From: Ferruginibacter sp. | GTDB lineage: Bacteria; Bacteroidota; Bacteroidia; Chitinophagales; Chitinophagaceae | DNA length: 64,000 nt | Direction: 5' to 3' | NCBI GenBank assembly: GCA_013141435.1 | Contig: JABFQZ010000002.1 | Span: forward strand, 1-64,000 | Shown: positions 44,602 through 53,625 of the stretch, one piece after another | Position numbering within the stretch: the first letter of the stretch is position 1 | Layout: each line of letters opens with the position of its first letter | The notes under the pieces: model-generated | Databases searched by the model: none | What the model saw: the letters and a program-made list of their open reading frames with translations, nothing else | Told to the model about the DNA's origin: nothing | Made by a program: the position numbers and the translations under genes

Positions 44602-45651
44602 ATGAAATTATCTCAATTCGAATTTGACCTTCCATTAAACCTTATTGCACAAAACCCTACAAAAAAAAGAGAAGATAGCCGCATGATGGTTATTGAACGC
44701 AAAACGGGCAATATTACCAACCGCACTTTTAACGATATACAAGAGTATTTTAACGATAAAGATGTATTTGTAGTAAACAACACCAAAGTTTTTCCGGCAC
44801 GTATGTATGGCCGAAAAGAAAAAACAGGCGCTAAAATAGAAGTATTTTTATTGCGTGAGCTAAGTAGAACCAATAGACTTTGGGATGTAATTGTAGACCC
44901 AGCTCGTAAAATAAGAGTAGGCAATAAATTATATTTTGGCGAAAACGACGAATTGGTAGCCGAAGTAATAGATAACACTACTAGCCGTGGCAGAACAATA
45001 AGATTTATATGGGAAGATAGTGAAGAAAGTTTTAGAGAAATGCTTGATTTTATGGGCGAAACGCCATTGCCAAAATACATAAAACGTACGCCAGAAGAAG
45101 AAGATAAAGAAAGATACCAAACAGTATATGCAAAGCATGAGGGAGCAGTTGCTGCACCTACAGCAGGCTTGCACTTTAGCAAAGAGCTAATAAAAAAATT
45201 GGAAATAAAAGGTATTCGTTTTGCAGAAGTAACATTGCACACAGGCTTAGGTACTTTTAGACCAATAGAAGTAGAAGACCTTAGCAAACATAAAATGGAT
45301 GCTGAGTATTATAATATAGAAGAAACCGCTTGTGGTATTGTAAATAAAGCAAAAGAAAAAGGGCATAGAATATGCTCTATTGGTACAACTACAATGCGTA
45401 CTTTAGAAAATTCTTATACAGCACAAAAATTTTTAAAACCTTCAGAAGGCTGGACAAATAATTTTATTCATCCACCTTACGATTTTAACATTGCCGATTC
45501 ATTAGTAACAAATTTTCATTTACCAAAAACCAGTTTGCAAATAATGGCTTGCGCTTTTGCAGGCTACGATTTAATGACAGAGGCTTACAAAAAAGCAATA
45601 AAAGATAAGTATCGCTTTTTTAGCTATGGCGATGCAATGCTAATAATATAA
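44602..45651 (+). CDS. queA: S-adenosylmethionine:tRNA ribosyltransferase-isomerase
   Basis: QueA moves the ribosyl part of S-adenosylmethionine to preQ1 in tRNA, giving epoxyqueuosine. The 349-residue protein starts [19 protein letters not shown] and has [19 protein letters not shown], then [31 protein letters not shown] and [19 protein letters not shown], all diagnostic. No other queuosine gene is nearby. A hairpin terminator follows. Confidence 0.98.
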   Translation: MKLSQFEFDLPLNLIAQNPTKKREDSRMMVIERKTGNITNRTFNDIQEYFNDKDVFVVNNTKVFPARMYGRKEKTGAKIEVFLLRELSRTNRLWDVIVDPARKIRVGNKLYFGENDELVAEVIDNTTSRGRTIRFIWEDSEESFREMLDFMGETPLPKYIKRTPEEEDKERYQTVYAKHEGAVAAPTAGLHFSKELIKKLEIKGIRFAEVTLHTGLGTFRPIEVEDLSKHKMDAEYYNIEETACGIVNKAKEKGHRICSIGTTTMRTLENSYTAQKFLKPSEGWTNNFIHPPYDFNIADSLVTNFHLPKTSLQIMACAFAGYDLMTEAYKKAIKDKYRFFSYGDAMLII

Positions 45652-45658
45652 TAACAAT

Positions 45659-45697
45659 AAAAAGCAGCCGACAGTAAAATTGTTGGCTGCTTTTTTT
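45659..45697. terminator. Bidirectional terminator queA / DUF2795 gene
   Basis: AAAAAGCAGCCGACA pairs with TGTTGGCTGCTTTTTT across a seven-base loop, between two convergent genes. Confidence 0.88.
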
Positions 45698-45710
45698 AGA
45701 AAAATATTTT

Positions 45711-45932
45711 TTAATATTCATCTTCGTTAAAGAAAAAATCATCTTGGCTAGGGTAATCTGGCCAAATATCTTCAAGCCCTTCATACATATCACCTTCATC
45801 TTCTAACTCCTGAAGATTTTCTATAACTTCAATAGGCGCACCGCTACGAATGCTATAATCTATTAATTCATCTTTGGTTGCCGGCCATGGTGCATCTTCT
45901 AAATGAGAGGCAAGTTCTAGTGTCCAAAACAT
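45711..45932 (-). CDS. DUF2795 family small acidic protein
   Basis: A 73-residue acidic protein typical of Bacteroidota DUF2795: MFWTLELASHLEDAPWPATK, DELIDYSIRSGAPIEVIENL, then an Asp/Glu-rich tail with WPDYPSQDDFFFNEDEY. The function is unknown. A -7 box lies 24 bases upstream. Confidence 0.9.
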   Translation of the reverse strand: MFWTLELASHLEDAPWPATKDELIDYSIRSGAPIEVIENLQELEDEGDMYEGLEDIWPDYPSQDDFFFNEDEY

Positions 45933-45955
45933 CGTATTAACTGTTTAATTTTGTG

Positions 45956-45963
45956 CAAATGTA
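45956..45963 (-). promoter_or_regulatory. Promoter -7 box of the DUF2795 gene
   Basis: On the minus strand this reads TACATTTG, an exact TAnnTTTG, 24 bases before the start codon. Confidence 0.6.
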
Positions 45964-46082
45964 GAGTTTCATACGAAATAACCAAAAGTCTTTTTTTTTA
46001 TGCTTTTTTTTATACTTTTTTTAAGAAATATTTATATAAAAAATTAAATGCAAAATATAGTTTTATTAATTATTTTGTGCCA

Positions 46083-46733
46083 ATGTTAGTAGCCAAACAA
46101 ATTGAAAAATATTACGATAAACTACAGGTTTTAAAAACGGTAGATTTAGTAATAAATAAAGCCGAAATAGTGTGTATTGTTGGCTCATCGGGGGCTGGCA
46201 AAAGTACATTATTACATATACTTGGCACATTAGATAAGCCAAACCAAGGCGAAGTATATTTACATGGGCAAAGAATAGACACATTAAAAGGCAATGCACT
46301 TGCAAAATTTAGAAATAAAAACATAGGTTTTATTTTTCAATTTCATCATTTATTGCCCGAATTTACTGCCTTAGAAAATGTATGCATACCTGGCTGGATA
46401 GCTGGAAAAAAGAAAAAAGAAGTAGAAAATAGAGCAATAGAATTATTGGAAACATTAGGTTTGAAAGATAAATTGGAAAACAAACCACACCAACTATCGG
46501 GTGGCGAACAACAGAGAGTAGCAGTAGCAAGGGCATTAATAAACAACCCTGCTATAATAATGGCTGATGAACCAACTGGTAATTTAGACAGTACAAATGC
46601 AAGGGAATTGCATAAACTTTTTATAGAACTTAGAAATACGATGCAACAAACATTTTTAATTGTTACACATAATGAAGAATTGGCTGCAATGAGCGATAGA
46701 ATAATTTTTATGAAAGATGGAAAAATTGAATAA
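46083..46733 (+). CDS. ABC transporter ATPase, LolD/MacB-like
   Basis: A 217-residue ATPase of the lipoprotein-release/MacB subfamily. It has the Walker A GSSGAGKSTLL, the Q-loop IGFIFQFHHLLPEFTALENV, the signature LSGGEQQRVAVARAL, and the Walker B with MADEPTGNLD. I start it at 46083, giving MLVAKQIEKYYDKLQVL; the longer frame upstream has an unlike composition. No permease gene is adjacent, so assignment to LolCDE is likely but not proved. Confidence 0.88.
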   Translation: MLVAKQIEKYYDKLQVLKTVDLVINKAEIVCIVGSSGAGKSTLLHILGTLDKPNQGEVYLHGQRIDTLKGNALAKFRNKNIGFIFQFHHLLPEFTALENVCIPGWIAGKKKKEVENRAIELLETLGLKDKLENKPHQLSGGEQQRVAVARALINNPAIIMADEPTGNLDSTNARELHKLFIELRNTMQQTFLIVTHNEELAAMSDRIIFMKDGKIE

Positions 46734-46854
46734 CAATATTTGCTAGATTTTTTATAAGAAGTACCAATTTTTTTTATTGATTTTATTTTTATAATTAAAA
46801 TAAATTAAATATGGTTTCAAAAATTTATAACCAATAAAAATGATGCCATGTATT

Positions 46855-46884
46855 CAAATCTTCAACGGAGCGTCGCCAATGAAG
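46855..46884 (-). repeat. Dispersed 30 bp repeat, copy 2 (inverted)
   Basis: The reverse complement contains TTCATTGGCGACGCTCCGTT and matches 36159-36188 at 27 of 30 positions. Confidence 0.7.
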
Positions 46885-46972
46885 ATGCCATAAAAATCAA
46901 ATGCTGGTAAACAAAAAATAAACTTGTTGTAAAAAAAAATAATTATACTAAATATCTTTAATAGAAAAAAAT

Positions 46973-49039
46973 TTGTTGAACAATACAATTTTAATAAAAG
47001 CATTTATACATATATGCCAAGCAAAAGCCATGGCAGCAATATACGAAGCTAATCGTAGCACTTGCAAATACGTACACAGCACTAGCCGTGGGCATGAAGC
47101 CATACAATTGGCTACTGCTTACAATTTACTACCATGCGATTATGTGAGCCCATATTATAGAGATGAGAGTATGATGCTTGGTATGGATTTTTTGCCTTAC
47201 ACTTTAATGTTGCAACTATTAGCAAAAGGCGAAGATATATTTACTGGTGGTAGATCATATTACAACCACCCAAATTATAAAGGAGATGATAAGCCAACAA
47301 TTATACACCAAAGTAGTGCTACTGGTATGCAAGCAATACCTACAACTGGTGTAGCACAAGGGTTGAAATTTATGATGCAGTTGAAAAAAAAGGTGGCTTC
47401 GCATATTGAAGGCAGCAAACAGCCAATTGTACTATGCTCTCTTGGCGATGCATCGGTTACTGAAGGTGAAGTAAGCGAAGCTTTTCAGTTTGCTGCATTA
47501 CACCAACTGCCTATAATATTTTTGGTACAAGATAATGATTGGGGTATAAGTGTAACATCGGCTGAGGCACGCACTTGCAATGCATACGAATTTATACAAG
47601 GTTTTAAAGGCATAAAAAGTTTGAGTATTGATGGATCAGATTTTGAAGAAAGTTTTATTGCAATGCAAAATGTAATATTAGATGTGCGTACAAATTGCTG
47701 CCCATACTTAGTGCATGCTAATGTACCCTTGCTTGGGCATCATACAAGTGGTGTACGAAAAGATTTTTATAGAACGGAGGAGGATTTACAAAAACATTTT
47801 GCCAACGACCCTTATCAAAAATTAAGAAATTCATTATTGCAAAATGGTATTAACGAAAACGAATTAAATGAAATAGAAGCTAAACAAATAATTTTTATAC
47901 AATCTGAATTTGACAAAGCTGTTGCATCGCCTGAGCCTGATGCTACTACAGTAAGTAATCATATTTTTGCACCTACTAATATTATCGAAGAAGTTGGTAA
48001 TCGTATGCCCATGGGCAATGAAAAAGTATTGATGGTAGATGCTGCATTATTTGCCATAAGAGAAATAATGGAAGATTGCCCCGAGGCTGTTTTGTATGGG
48101 CAAGACGTAGGCCTTAGGCTTGGTGGTGTTTTTAGAGAAGCCGCTACATTGGCTGAGCAGTTTGGCGATCATAGGGTTTTTAATACCGCCATACAAGAAG
48201 CATATATAATTGGAAGCACAATAGGTATGTGTGCTGTAGGTGCAAAACCAATTGTAGAAGTACAATTTGCCGATTATATTTACCCTGGGTTAAACCAATT
48301 GGTTACCGAAATTTCTAAAAGTTGTTATTTAAGTTGTGGCAAGTTTCCTATACAAACATTAATACGTGTGCCTATTGGTGCTTATGGTGGTGGTGGACCG
48401 TATCATAGTGGTAGTATAGAAAGTACATTGCTAACCATTAAAGGTATAAAGATTGTGTACCCTAGTTGTGCAGCCGATATGAAAGGCTTAATGAAAGCAG
48501 CATTTTACGACCCTAACCCTGTAATAATGCTTGAACATAAAGGATTGTATTGGAGCAAAGTACAAGGCACCGAAGATGCAAAAAATATAGAGCCTAGTAG
48601 AGATTATATAATACCACTTGGCAAAGGCAATATTGTTTTGGAGGCTAATGAAGAAAAAATAAAAAGCGGTGAAACTTGCTGTGTTATTACCTATGGCATG
48701 GGCGTATTTTGGGCAAAAGCTGCTGCAAAACAATTTAATGAACAAGTAGAAATTATTGATTTAAGAACATTATTTCCATTAGATGAAGCATTGGTTTTTG
48801 CTACTGTAAATAAGCACGGAAAATGTATAATACTTACCGAAGAACAGCAAAATAATTCATTTGCCGAAGCGCTAGCAGCAAGGGTTTCCAAAGCATGCTT
48901 TAAAAATTTAGATGCAGCAGTGGAAGTACTTGGTGCATTAAATTTGCCAGCAGTGCCAATGAATATTATTTTAGAAAAAGAAATGTTGCCAAATGCAGAA
49001 AAAGTAGCCGAACTTATAAAACAATTATTAAACAATTAA
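46973..49039 (+). CDS. 2-oxoacid dehydrogenase E1, fused alpha and beta subunits
   Basis: A 688-residue fusion of E1 alpha (about 1-300) and E1 beta (about 340-688), as in branched-chain 2-oxoacid or pyruvate dehydrogenase complexes. The alpha part holds the ThDP motif GDASVTEGEVSEAFQFAALH to DNDWGIS. The beta part has VLYGQDVGLRLGGVFREA and VEVQFADYIYPGLNQLVTE. Fused E1 genes are common in Bacteroidota. The start is a TTG: no in-frame ATG precedes the conserved N-terminal helix, and a TAA lies eight codons upstream. No E2/E3 genes are near. Branched-chain substrates are the likely choice. Confidence 0.92.
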   Translation: MLNNTILIKAFIHICQAKAMAAIYEANRSTCKYVHSTSRGHEAIQLATAYNLLPCDYVSPYYRDESMMLGMDFLPYTLMLQLLAKGEDIFTGGRSYYNHPNYKGDDKPTIIHQSSATGMQAIPTTGVAQGLKFMMQLKKKVASHIEGSKQPIVLCSLGDASVTEGEVSEAFQFAALHQLPIIFLVQDNDWGISVTSAEARTCNAYEFIQGFKGIKSLSIDGSDFEESFIAMQNVILDVRTNCCPYLVHANVPLLGHHTSGVRKDFYRTEEDLQKHFANDPYQKLRNSLLQNGINENELNEIEAKQIIFIQSEFDKAVASPEPDATTVSNHIFAPTNIIEEVGNRMPMGNEKVLMVDAALFAIREIMEDCPEAVLYGQDVGLRLGGVFREAATLAEQFGDHRVFNTAIQEAYIIGSTIGMCAVGAKPIVEVQFADYIYPGLNQLVTEISKSCYLSCGKFPIQTLIRVPIGAYGGGGPYHSGSIESTLLTIKGIKIVYPSCAADMKGLMKAAFYDPNPVIMLEHKGLYWSKVQGTEDAKNIEPSRDYIIPLGKGNIVLEANEEKIKSGETCCVITYGMGVFWAKAAAKQFNEQVEIIDLRTLFPLDEALVFATVNKHGKCIILTEEQQNNSFAEALAARVSKACFKNLDAAVEVLGALNLPAVPMNIILEKEMLPNAEKVAELIKQLLNN

Positions 49040-49047
49040 AATCATTT

Positions 49048-50238
49048 TTAATTACCAAATATCATTCTAAGGTACCGCTCTTCTTCTGTTTCTTTTTGCA
49101 TAAATTTCCAAGCTTTTAGCATTTCTTTTACATGCCTCAAGCCCATTTCGGATGCAAAATTTATTGCATTTTCTTCTAAATTTTGTGCAGCTTTTTTCGC
49201 ACTCTTTAAATGAAAATTTATAACATTTACTGGAGAGTTATTCCGTATTTCATACCCAAATTCATCTAGCAAAACTCTATACTGTGGCTGTTCTGCAATA
49301 GATATTTTTTGATACTCTAGTTCTTTAGTTTGCTCTTTTAATATATGCAAATACACTGCTAGTTTTTCTTCGGTTAGGCTTTCTAAATGATTGTTTTCGT
49401 TGTGTATCCATCTAAGTTCTAAAGTAAGCAATGCATGCAAATTTTTTGCATCGTAAGCAGCAGTAAGCTCTTTCATAAGTATCTCTTTCTCTAGCTTTCT
49501 TTCGGCATCTTGCTCCAAATCGGGGTGAAAAAGTTTTGCCAATTGTTTATAAATTGTACTTATATTTTTTTGCTTCATTTCTTCAGCTGCTTCTTGCATT
49601 TTTTCGTATGCTACTTGCTTTGGTGTTTTCTTCTTTTTGGCTTGCATTTTTTCAAATTTTGCCTGTTCATTTTCCTCTCTTTCTTGCACTTTTTGCCTGG
49701 CTTCCATAAATATTTTTGCCATAGCTTCTTCATCGTTTATATCTACACCATCTAAATCTATATCAAGTTCGCCAAACACATTTTTTATTTCTTCTTTTTC
49801 TTCTGCTGCTGCATCGGTAATAATTTTTTCATAGCTCATTCCTTCTATGGCTTCCAATATTATTTTAAACTCTTCATCTGGCTCTGTATCTAATTCTCCT
49901 AAATAATTATCTAAATGATATTGCAATACACTTTTCAAATGCCTCAAATCTGTTTTTGCTAGTTTTTTTAATCTATATATTTCCCACAAAACACTTATAA
50001 CTTTTCTTCTACATACTGCAACTAATATTTTGGCAGGGTGCAAATGAAAGCCATACATTTTTAAAGCCTCATCAAATAGCAAATGCTTTTTTGCTATTTC
50101 CTTTTGCAATTTTTCTATACGTATTGTTAGCTTATTAAAAGCTTCTTGATTTTTTGAAAGTTTTTGCTTGCCCTTTTGGGTAATGGCAAGACTTGTAGCT
50201 TTTGGATTAGGCATATTGCCAAAAATTTTTTGTTCCAT
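49048..50238 (-). CDS. J-domain protein of unknown function
   Basis: A 396-residue cytosolic, highly charged protein. Residues ~225-270 look like a J domain, with the HPD motif at 238-240 (IYKQLAKLFHPDLEQDAE) that stimulates DnaK-type ATPases. The rest is helical, with a coiled-coil-like Glu/Lys-rich stretch before the J domain (~180-225). There is no Gly/Phe region and no zinc-binding domain, so it is not DnaJ or CbpA. It may recruit DnaK to a specific client. It converges on the E1 gene. Confidence 0.72.
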   Translation of the reverse strand: MEQKIFGNMPNPKATSLAITQKGKQKLSKNQEAFNKLTIRIEKLQKEIAKKHLLFDEALKMYGFHLHPAKILVAVCRRKVISVLWEIYRLKKLAKTDLRHLKSVLQYHLDNYLGELDTEPDEEFKIILEAIEGMSYEKIITDAAAEEKEEIKNVFGELDIDLDGVDINDEEAMAKIFMEARQKVQEREENEQAKFEKMQAKKKKTPKQVAYEKMQEAAEEMKQKNISTIYKQLAKLFHPDLEQDAERKLEKEILMKELTAAYDAKNLHALLTLELRWIHNENNHLESLTEEKLAVYLHILKEQTKELEYQKISIAEQPQYRVLLDEFGYEIRNNSPVNVINFHLKSAKKAAQNLEENAINFASEMGLRHVKEMLKAWKFMQKETEEERYLRMIFGN

Positions 50239-50362
50239 AAAATTATAAAAACTTCAATTACAATTCAATTGTATTGAACCTATATACCTATTATCCATCA
50301 CACATAAGTCATCACTCAAAATTTACAACTTATTACTTAAAACTTATTACTTACCACATTAT

Positions 50363-50848
50363 CTACTCCATTCCTTTTACAATATCCTCATTCCTTTCCA
50401 TCCAGTCTTTTTCTTTATTAGTAGTAAGAGCTTGCACAATGCCTATAAAAAAAATAAGCCCCACATTTGCAGCTAAAAAAGCAAGATTAAAACAATTGTA
50501 CTGACCAATACTGTTGTAATGTTTTTTAAAAAATATTACAAAATCGGCTATCCAAAAGTAAGCCCAAGCAGCCAGTGCTATAGAAAACATAGCATAAGAA
50601 AAATATTGTACAACTCTTGATGGGTGAGACTTAGTAAGTTTAAAATAAATAAAATAAACAGTAATAAACAGCAATGCTGGTACACAAATTATAAAAAGGG
50701 TAAACATTACCGAAAACCAAGGCAAATAATCCAACACACCAAACATATACCTCAGCCCAAGTATTATTAAAGCAAGCACTACAAAAAAACCAACAAAAGC
50801 TAAAAAAATGCTTCCAAAAAGCTGAATAAATTTTGCGTATCTGTCCAT
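50363..50848 (-). CDS. Hypothetical membrane protein, four helices
   Basis: A 161-residue protein with four predicted membrane helices, about 10-33, 44-67, 86-108 and 120-143. No family is recognised. It starts eight bases after the stop of the M42 peptidase gene and is probably co-transcribed with it. Confidence 0.7.
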   Translation of the reverse strand: MDRYAKFIQLFGSIFLAFVGFFVVLALIILGLRYMFGVLDYLPWFSVMFTLFIICVPALLFITVYFIYFKLTKSHPSRVVQYFSYAMFSIALAAWAYFWIADFVIFFKKHYNSIGQYNCFNLAFLAANVGLIFFIGIVQALTTNKEKDWMERNEDIVKGME

Positions 50849-50855
50849 TAAAAAA

Positions 50856-51965
50856 TTATTTAAAATAACTAAGATTAGTATTTGGAGTAAGTTTTATTAA
50901 AGTTTCGTACATCAATTTTACAGTATTTTCAATATCATCTTTATGCAACATTTCTACAGTAGTATGCATATAGCGCAATGGTATTGAAATTAACACCGAT
51001 GGGCAACCATCATTAGCATAAGCAAACGATTCGGTATCCGTACCAGTACTTCTACTTACAGCTCTTAGCTGGTAAGGTATTTTATTTTTGTCGGCAGTAG
51101 TTTGTACAAAATCCAATAATTTATTGTGTACCGCTGGGCCATAACAAAGCGATGGACCTTTGCCACAAGCACAATCACCTTCAATAATTTTATTTATCAT
51201 TGGTGTAGTACTATCATGTGTTACGTCGGTTATAATAGCTACATCAGGTTTTATTTTTCTAGCTATCATTTCGGCACCACGCAAGCCTATTTCTTCTTGT
51301 ACCGCATTTACAATGTATAAGCCAAATGGCAATTTCTTTTTATTTTCTGCCAATAACCTAGCCACTTCTGCAATCATAAATCCTCCTACTCTATTGTCAA
51401 ATGCACGACCAATAAGGTATCCGTGCGCAAGCTCTTCATAACACTCTTCATATACCGCTATTGCACCAATATGTATTCCCAAAGCTTCCACTTCTTTTTT
51501 AGTACGAGCACCACAATCCAAAAACAAAGTTTCTACCTTTGGCTGTGGTTCTTTATTATCGTTATTGCTCATACGAGTGTGTATAGCTGGCCAACCAAAA
51601 ACTGCCCTTACTTTTCCTTTTTTGCCATGTATTGCTACACGCATGCTTGGCGCTATTTGATGATCTACACCGCCATTGCGTTTCAAATAAATTAAACCCT
51701 CTGCCGATATATAATTTACAAACCAACTTATTTCGTCGGCATGAGCTTCTATTACCACTTTAAAAGCCGCACTTGGGTTTATAACTCCTACTGCAGTACC
51801 ATAAGCATCTGTAAAAAACTCATCTACATAAGGTTTCAAATATTCCATCCATAGTTTTTGCCCACCACTTTCAAAGCCAGTAGGCGATGGATTGTTGATA
51901 TATTTTTCTAAAAAAGAATACGAACTTTCTTTTAAAATACTTTTATTTTTTGTTGCTTTTGCCAT
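50856..51965 (-). CDS. M42 family metallopeptidase
   Basis: A 369-residue di-metal aminopeptidase (glutamyl/TET type) of the M42 family. The metal and catalytic motifs are present: VIEAHADEISW, LIGRAFDNRVGG, VNAVQEEIGLRGA, IITDVTHD, and the C-terminal LRYMHTTVEM. It has no signal peptide and works in the cytosol on short peptides, probably as a TET-like oligomer. It leads a transcript with the small membrane protein gene. Confidence 0.95.
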   Translation of the reverse strand: MAKATKNKSILKESSYSFLEKYINNPSPTGFESGGQKLWMEYLKPYVDEFFTDAYGTAVGVINPSAAFKVVIEAHADEISWFVNYISAEGLIYLKRNGGVDHQIAPSMRVAIHGKKGKVRAVFGWPAIHTRMSNNDNKEPQPKVETLFLDCGARTKKEVEALGIHIGAIAVYEECYEELAHGYLIGRAFDNRVGGFMIAEVARLLAENKKKLPFGLYIVNAVQEEIGLRGAEMIARKIKPDVAIITDVTHDSTTPMINKIIEGDCACGKGPSLCYGPAVHNKLLDFVQTTADKNKIPYQLRAVSRSTGTDTESFAYANDGCPSVLISIPLRYMHTTVEMLHKDDIENTVKLMYETLIKLTPNTNLSYFK

Positions 51966-52089
51966 AATGCTTGCAAAGTTAATTTATAAAGAATAAAAAA
52001 ATAACTAATTAAGTAAAAGCTTGCTATTTTTTACTATTTAGTTTTTAAGTGCCTTTTTAAAAAATATTGTTGGGGCTTTCCACATCAAA

Positions 52090-52175
52090 TAATAAACAGC
52101 ATTAGTTCGCTGCCCGCCTACAATCTTTTATATTTTGCAAAATGCAAAATATAAAAGGATTTTCGGCTAAGCAGC
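52090..52175. repeat. Variable-hairpin repeat, copy 2
   Basis: The left box CAGCATTAGTT (52097-52107) is followed by a hairpin with 15-base perfect arms (CTTTTATATTTTGCA at 52125-52139, complement at 52143-52157). The right box is GGCTAAGC (from 52165). Same arrangement as 44262-44370, with an unrelated stem. Confidence 0.7.
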
Positions 52176-52195
52176 GCAGCCATTCAGCCTTTTGT

Positions 52196-53050
52196 TCATT
52201 GCCCAACAAATTTAGAAAATATATTATTACCTACAAATGTTGCCAAAGCTGATACCAACATTAGCCCATCTACAATAAAATAATAAAACACATAACCTTG
52301 TTTTAGTTTAGAAAAACGAAATACAACCCACAATAAAACTGACGTAAAAATTGTAGCAACAGCCTGAAAAGTATTAGCAAAAAAACAATTATAAAATAAA
52401 CCTACACTTACATGTAAAACAAAAGCTATAGCAAAAATAATATTCGCATTTTTTTCACTCATATTTGTAGCAAGGCTATTTAAGCCATTTATTTTATCAA
52501 TAACTACATCTCTTTTATCAAAAATAAAACACAACAAAAACATAAATAAAAACCTTGCTACAAATAGTAAAGCTACAGCTATAAGCCGTACATCGGCAGC
52601 AAAAGCTGCTGGCAATACTACAGTTGTGTATGCCCATGTACACGATAGTAAAATTGTTTTTGCAAAGCCCAAATGTTGTAATTTTCTTAAAAAAGAAAAT
52701 GGCCACAAAGGCAACGTATATAACAATGTTAGTAATACACTTAATAAAATATAAAGAAATATTATATTAAGAAAAAGAAAAAAATAAATAGAAAACAATG
52801 CAGATAAAAAGAAAATTAGTACATAACTAAAATTAACTTTTATAAATTCAATATTAATTTTGAAAGCTGCAAAATAACTTTTGCTTAAAAGCCAATAAAA
52901 ATTATAACTACACAGTGTAGAAAAAAACACAAAGCCATAAATAGCAAAATTATGTTCAATTAGTAATAAAATATTGGTTTGGTAACAAAGCCCAATAGCA
53001 CAAAACGCAATAAAGATAGAATGCGATAAAATAAAATGCAAAAAGCGCAT
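52196..53050 (-). CDS. UbiA prenyltransferase-like membrane protein
   Basis: A 284-residue polytopic protein with about eight membrane helices. The loop DKRDVVIDKINGLNSLA resembles the second Asp-rich motif of UbiA-type prenyltransferases, and the helix pattern fits. The first motif (NxxxD-type) is not evident: the corresponding region reads CSYNFYWLLSKS. It may therefore be a divergent or inactive member. Its start overlaps the stop of the upstream lipoprotein gene by one base, so translation is coupled. Confidence 0.65.
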   Translation of the reverse strand: MRFLHFILSHSIFIAFCAIGLCYQTNILLLIEHNFAIYGFVFFSTLCSYNFYWLLSKSYFAAFKINIEFIKVNFSYVLIFFLSALFSIYFFLFLNIIFLYILLSVLLTLLYTLPLWPFSFLRKLQHLGFAKTILLSCTWAYTTVVLPAAFAADVRLIAVALLFVARFLFMFLLCFIFDKRDVVIDKINGLNSLATNMSEKNANIIFAIAFVLHVSVGLFYNCFFANTFQAVATIFTSVLLWVVFRFSKLKQGYVFYYFIVDGLMLVSALATFVGNNIFSKFVGQ

Positions 53051-53523
53051 TAATGAATATATAAAAGTGGGTCATCGGTTTTTATGACATTACTTTTATT
53101 TTTTGCAAAATCCTTTACATACACTTCAAAATAAAGCGTATCTCTTGCACCACCGTTAGTAGCTAAAACACCTCTACCACCACCTGGAGCACCTTTGTTT
53201 TCAATATCAATATCTACCAATGCCTTAAAATTAGATTTAGTAATGCCATTTATTTCTTTCGGAAATTTAAAAGAATCTATTTTAAATGGTGGTACAGTTA
53301 AGTTTTTAATATATATATAAGATGTATCCTTATTTTCTAGAAATCCCAAATCTCCTTCAGCATCTTTTACTTCTATAGTAAGCAATGGCAAAGCATTGGG
53401 GTCGCTCGAAAAAATTGGAGAAGCAATTTTTTTAAACTTAATTTCTGGTGCAGAGTTGCCATTATTTTTTTTGCACGAAACAAAACCCAAAAACACTACT
53501 ATTGTAAGTAATATATAACGCAT
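53050..53523 (-). CDS. Hypothetical lipoprotein
   Basis: A 157-residue protein with a lipoprotein signal (MRYILLTIVVFLGFVSCKKN) when started at 53523. The mature part is beta-rich (PLLTIEVKDAEGDLGFLENK) and resembles a single Ig/cadherin-like domain, common among small Bacteroidota lipoproteins. No function is known. It is coupled to the UbiA-like gene. Confidence 0.78.
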   Translation of the reverse strand: MRYILLTIVVFLGFVSCKKNNGNSAPEIKFKKIASPIFSSDPNALPLLTIEVKDAEGDLGFLENKDTSYIYIKNLTVPPFKIDSFKFPKEINGITKSNFKALVDIDIENKGAPGGGRGVLATNGGARDTLYFEVYVKDFAKNKSNVIKTDDPLLYIH

Positions 53524-53625
53524 AAAAAATATTTTAATACTCAAATTTAAGCTTTCAATCGTAAAAACAATTTAAAATTTTAGCTTTGCTAAAACATTTA
53601 ACAGAATACAGTAAGGCATTTTAAA

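Noticed and set aside
44602..45287. Long antisense frame over queA
   Set aside because: It is the complement of a clear queA coding sequence with no independent motifs.
45951..46082. N-terminal extension of the LolD-like ATPase
   Set aside because: The 44 extra residues are Phe/Tyr/Lys-rich, lie over the DUF2795 promoter and do not occur in the family; the ATG at 46083 fits.
47061..47077. AATACGTACACAGC match to the 70 bp repeat inside the E1 gene
   Set aside because: It is a short chance match within conserved coding sequence and does not extend.
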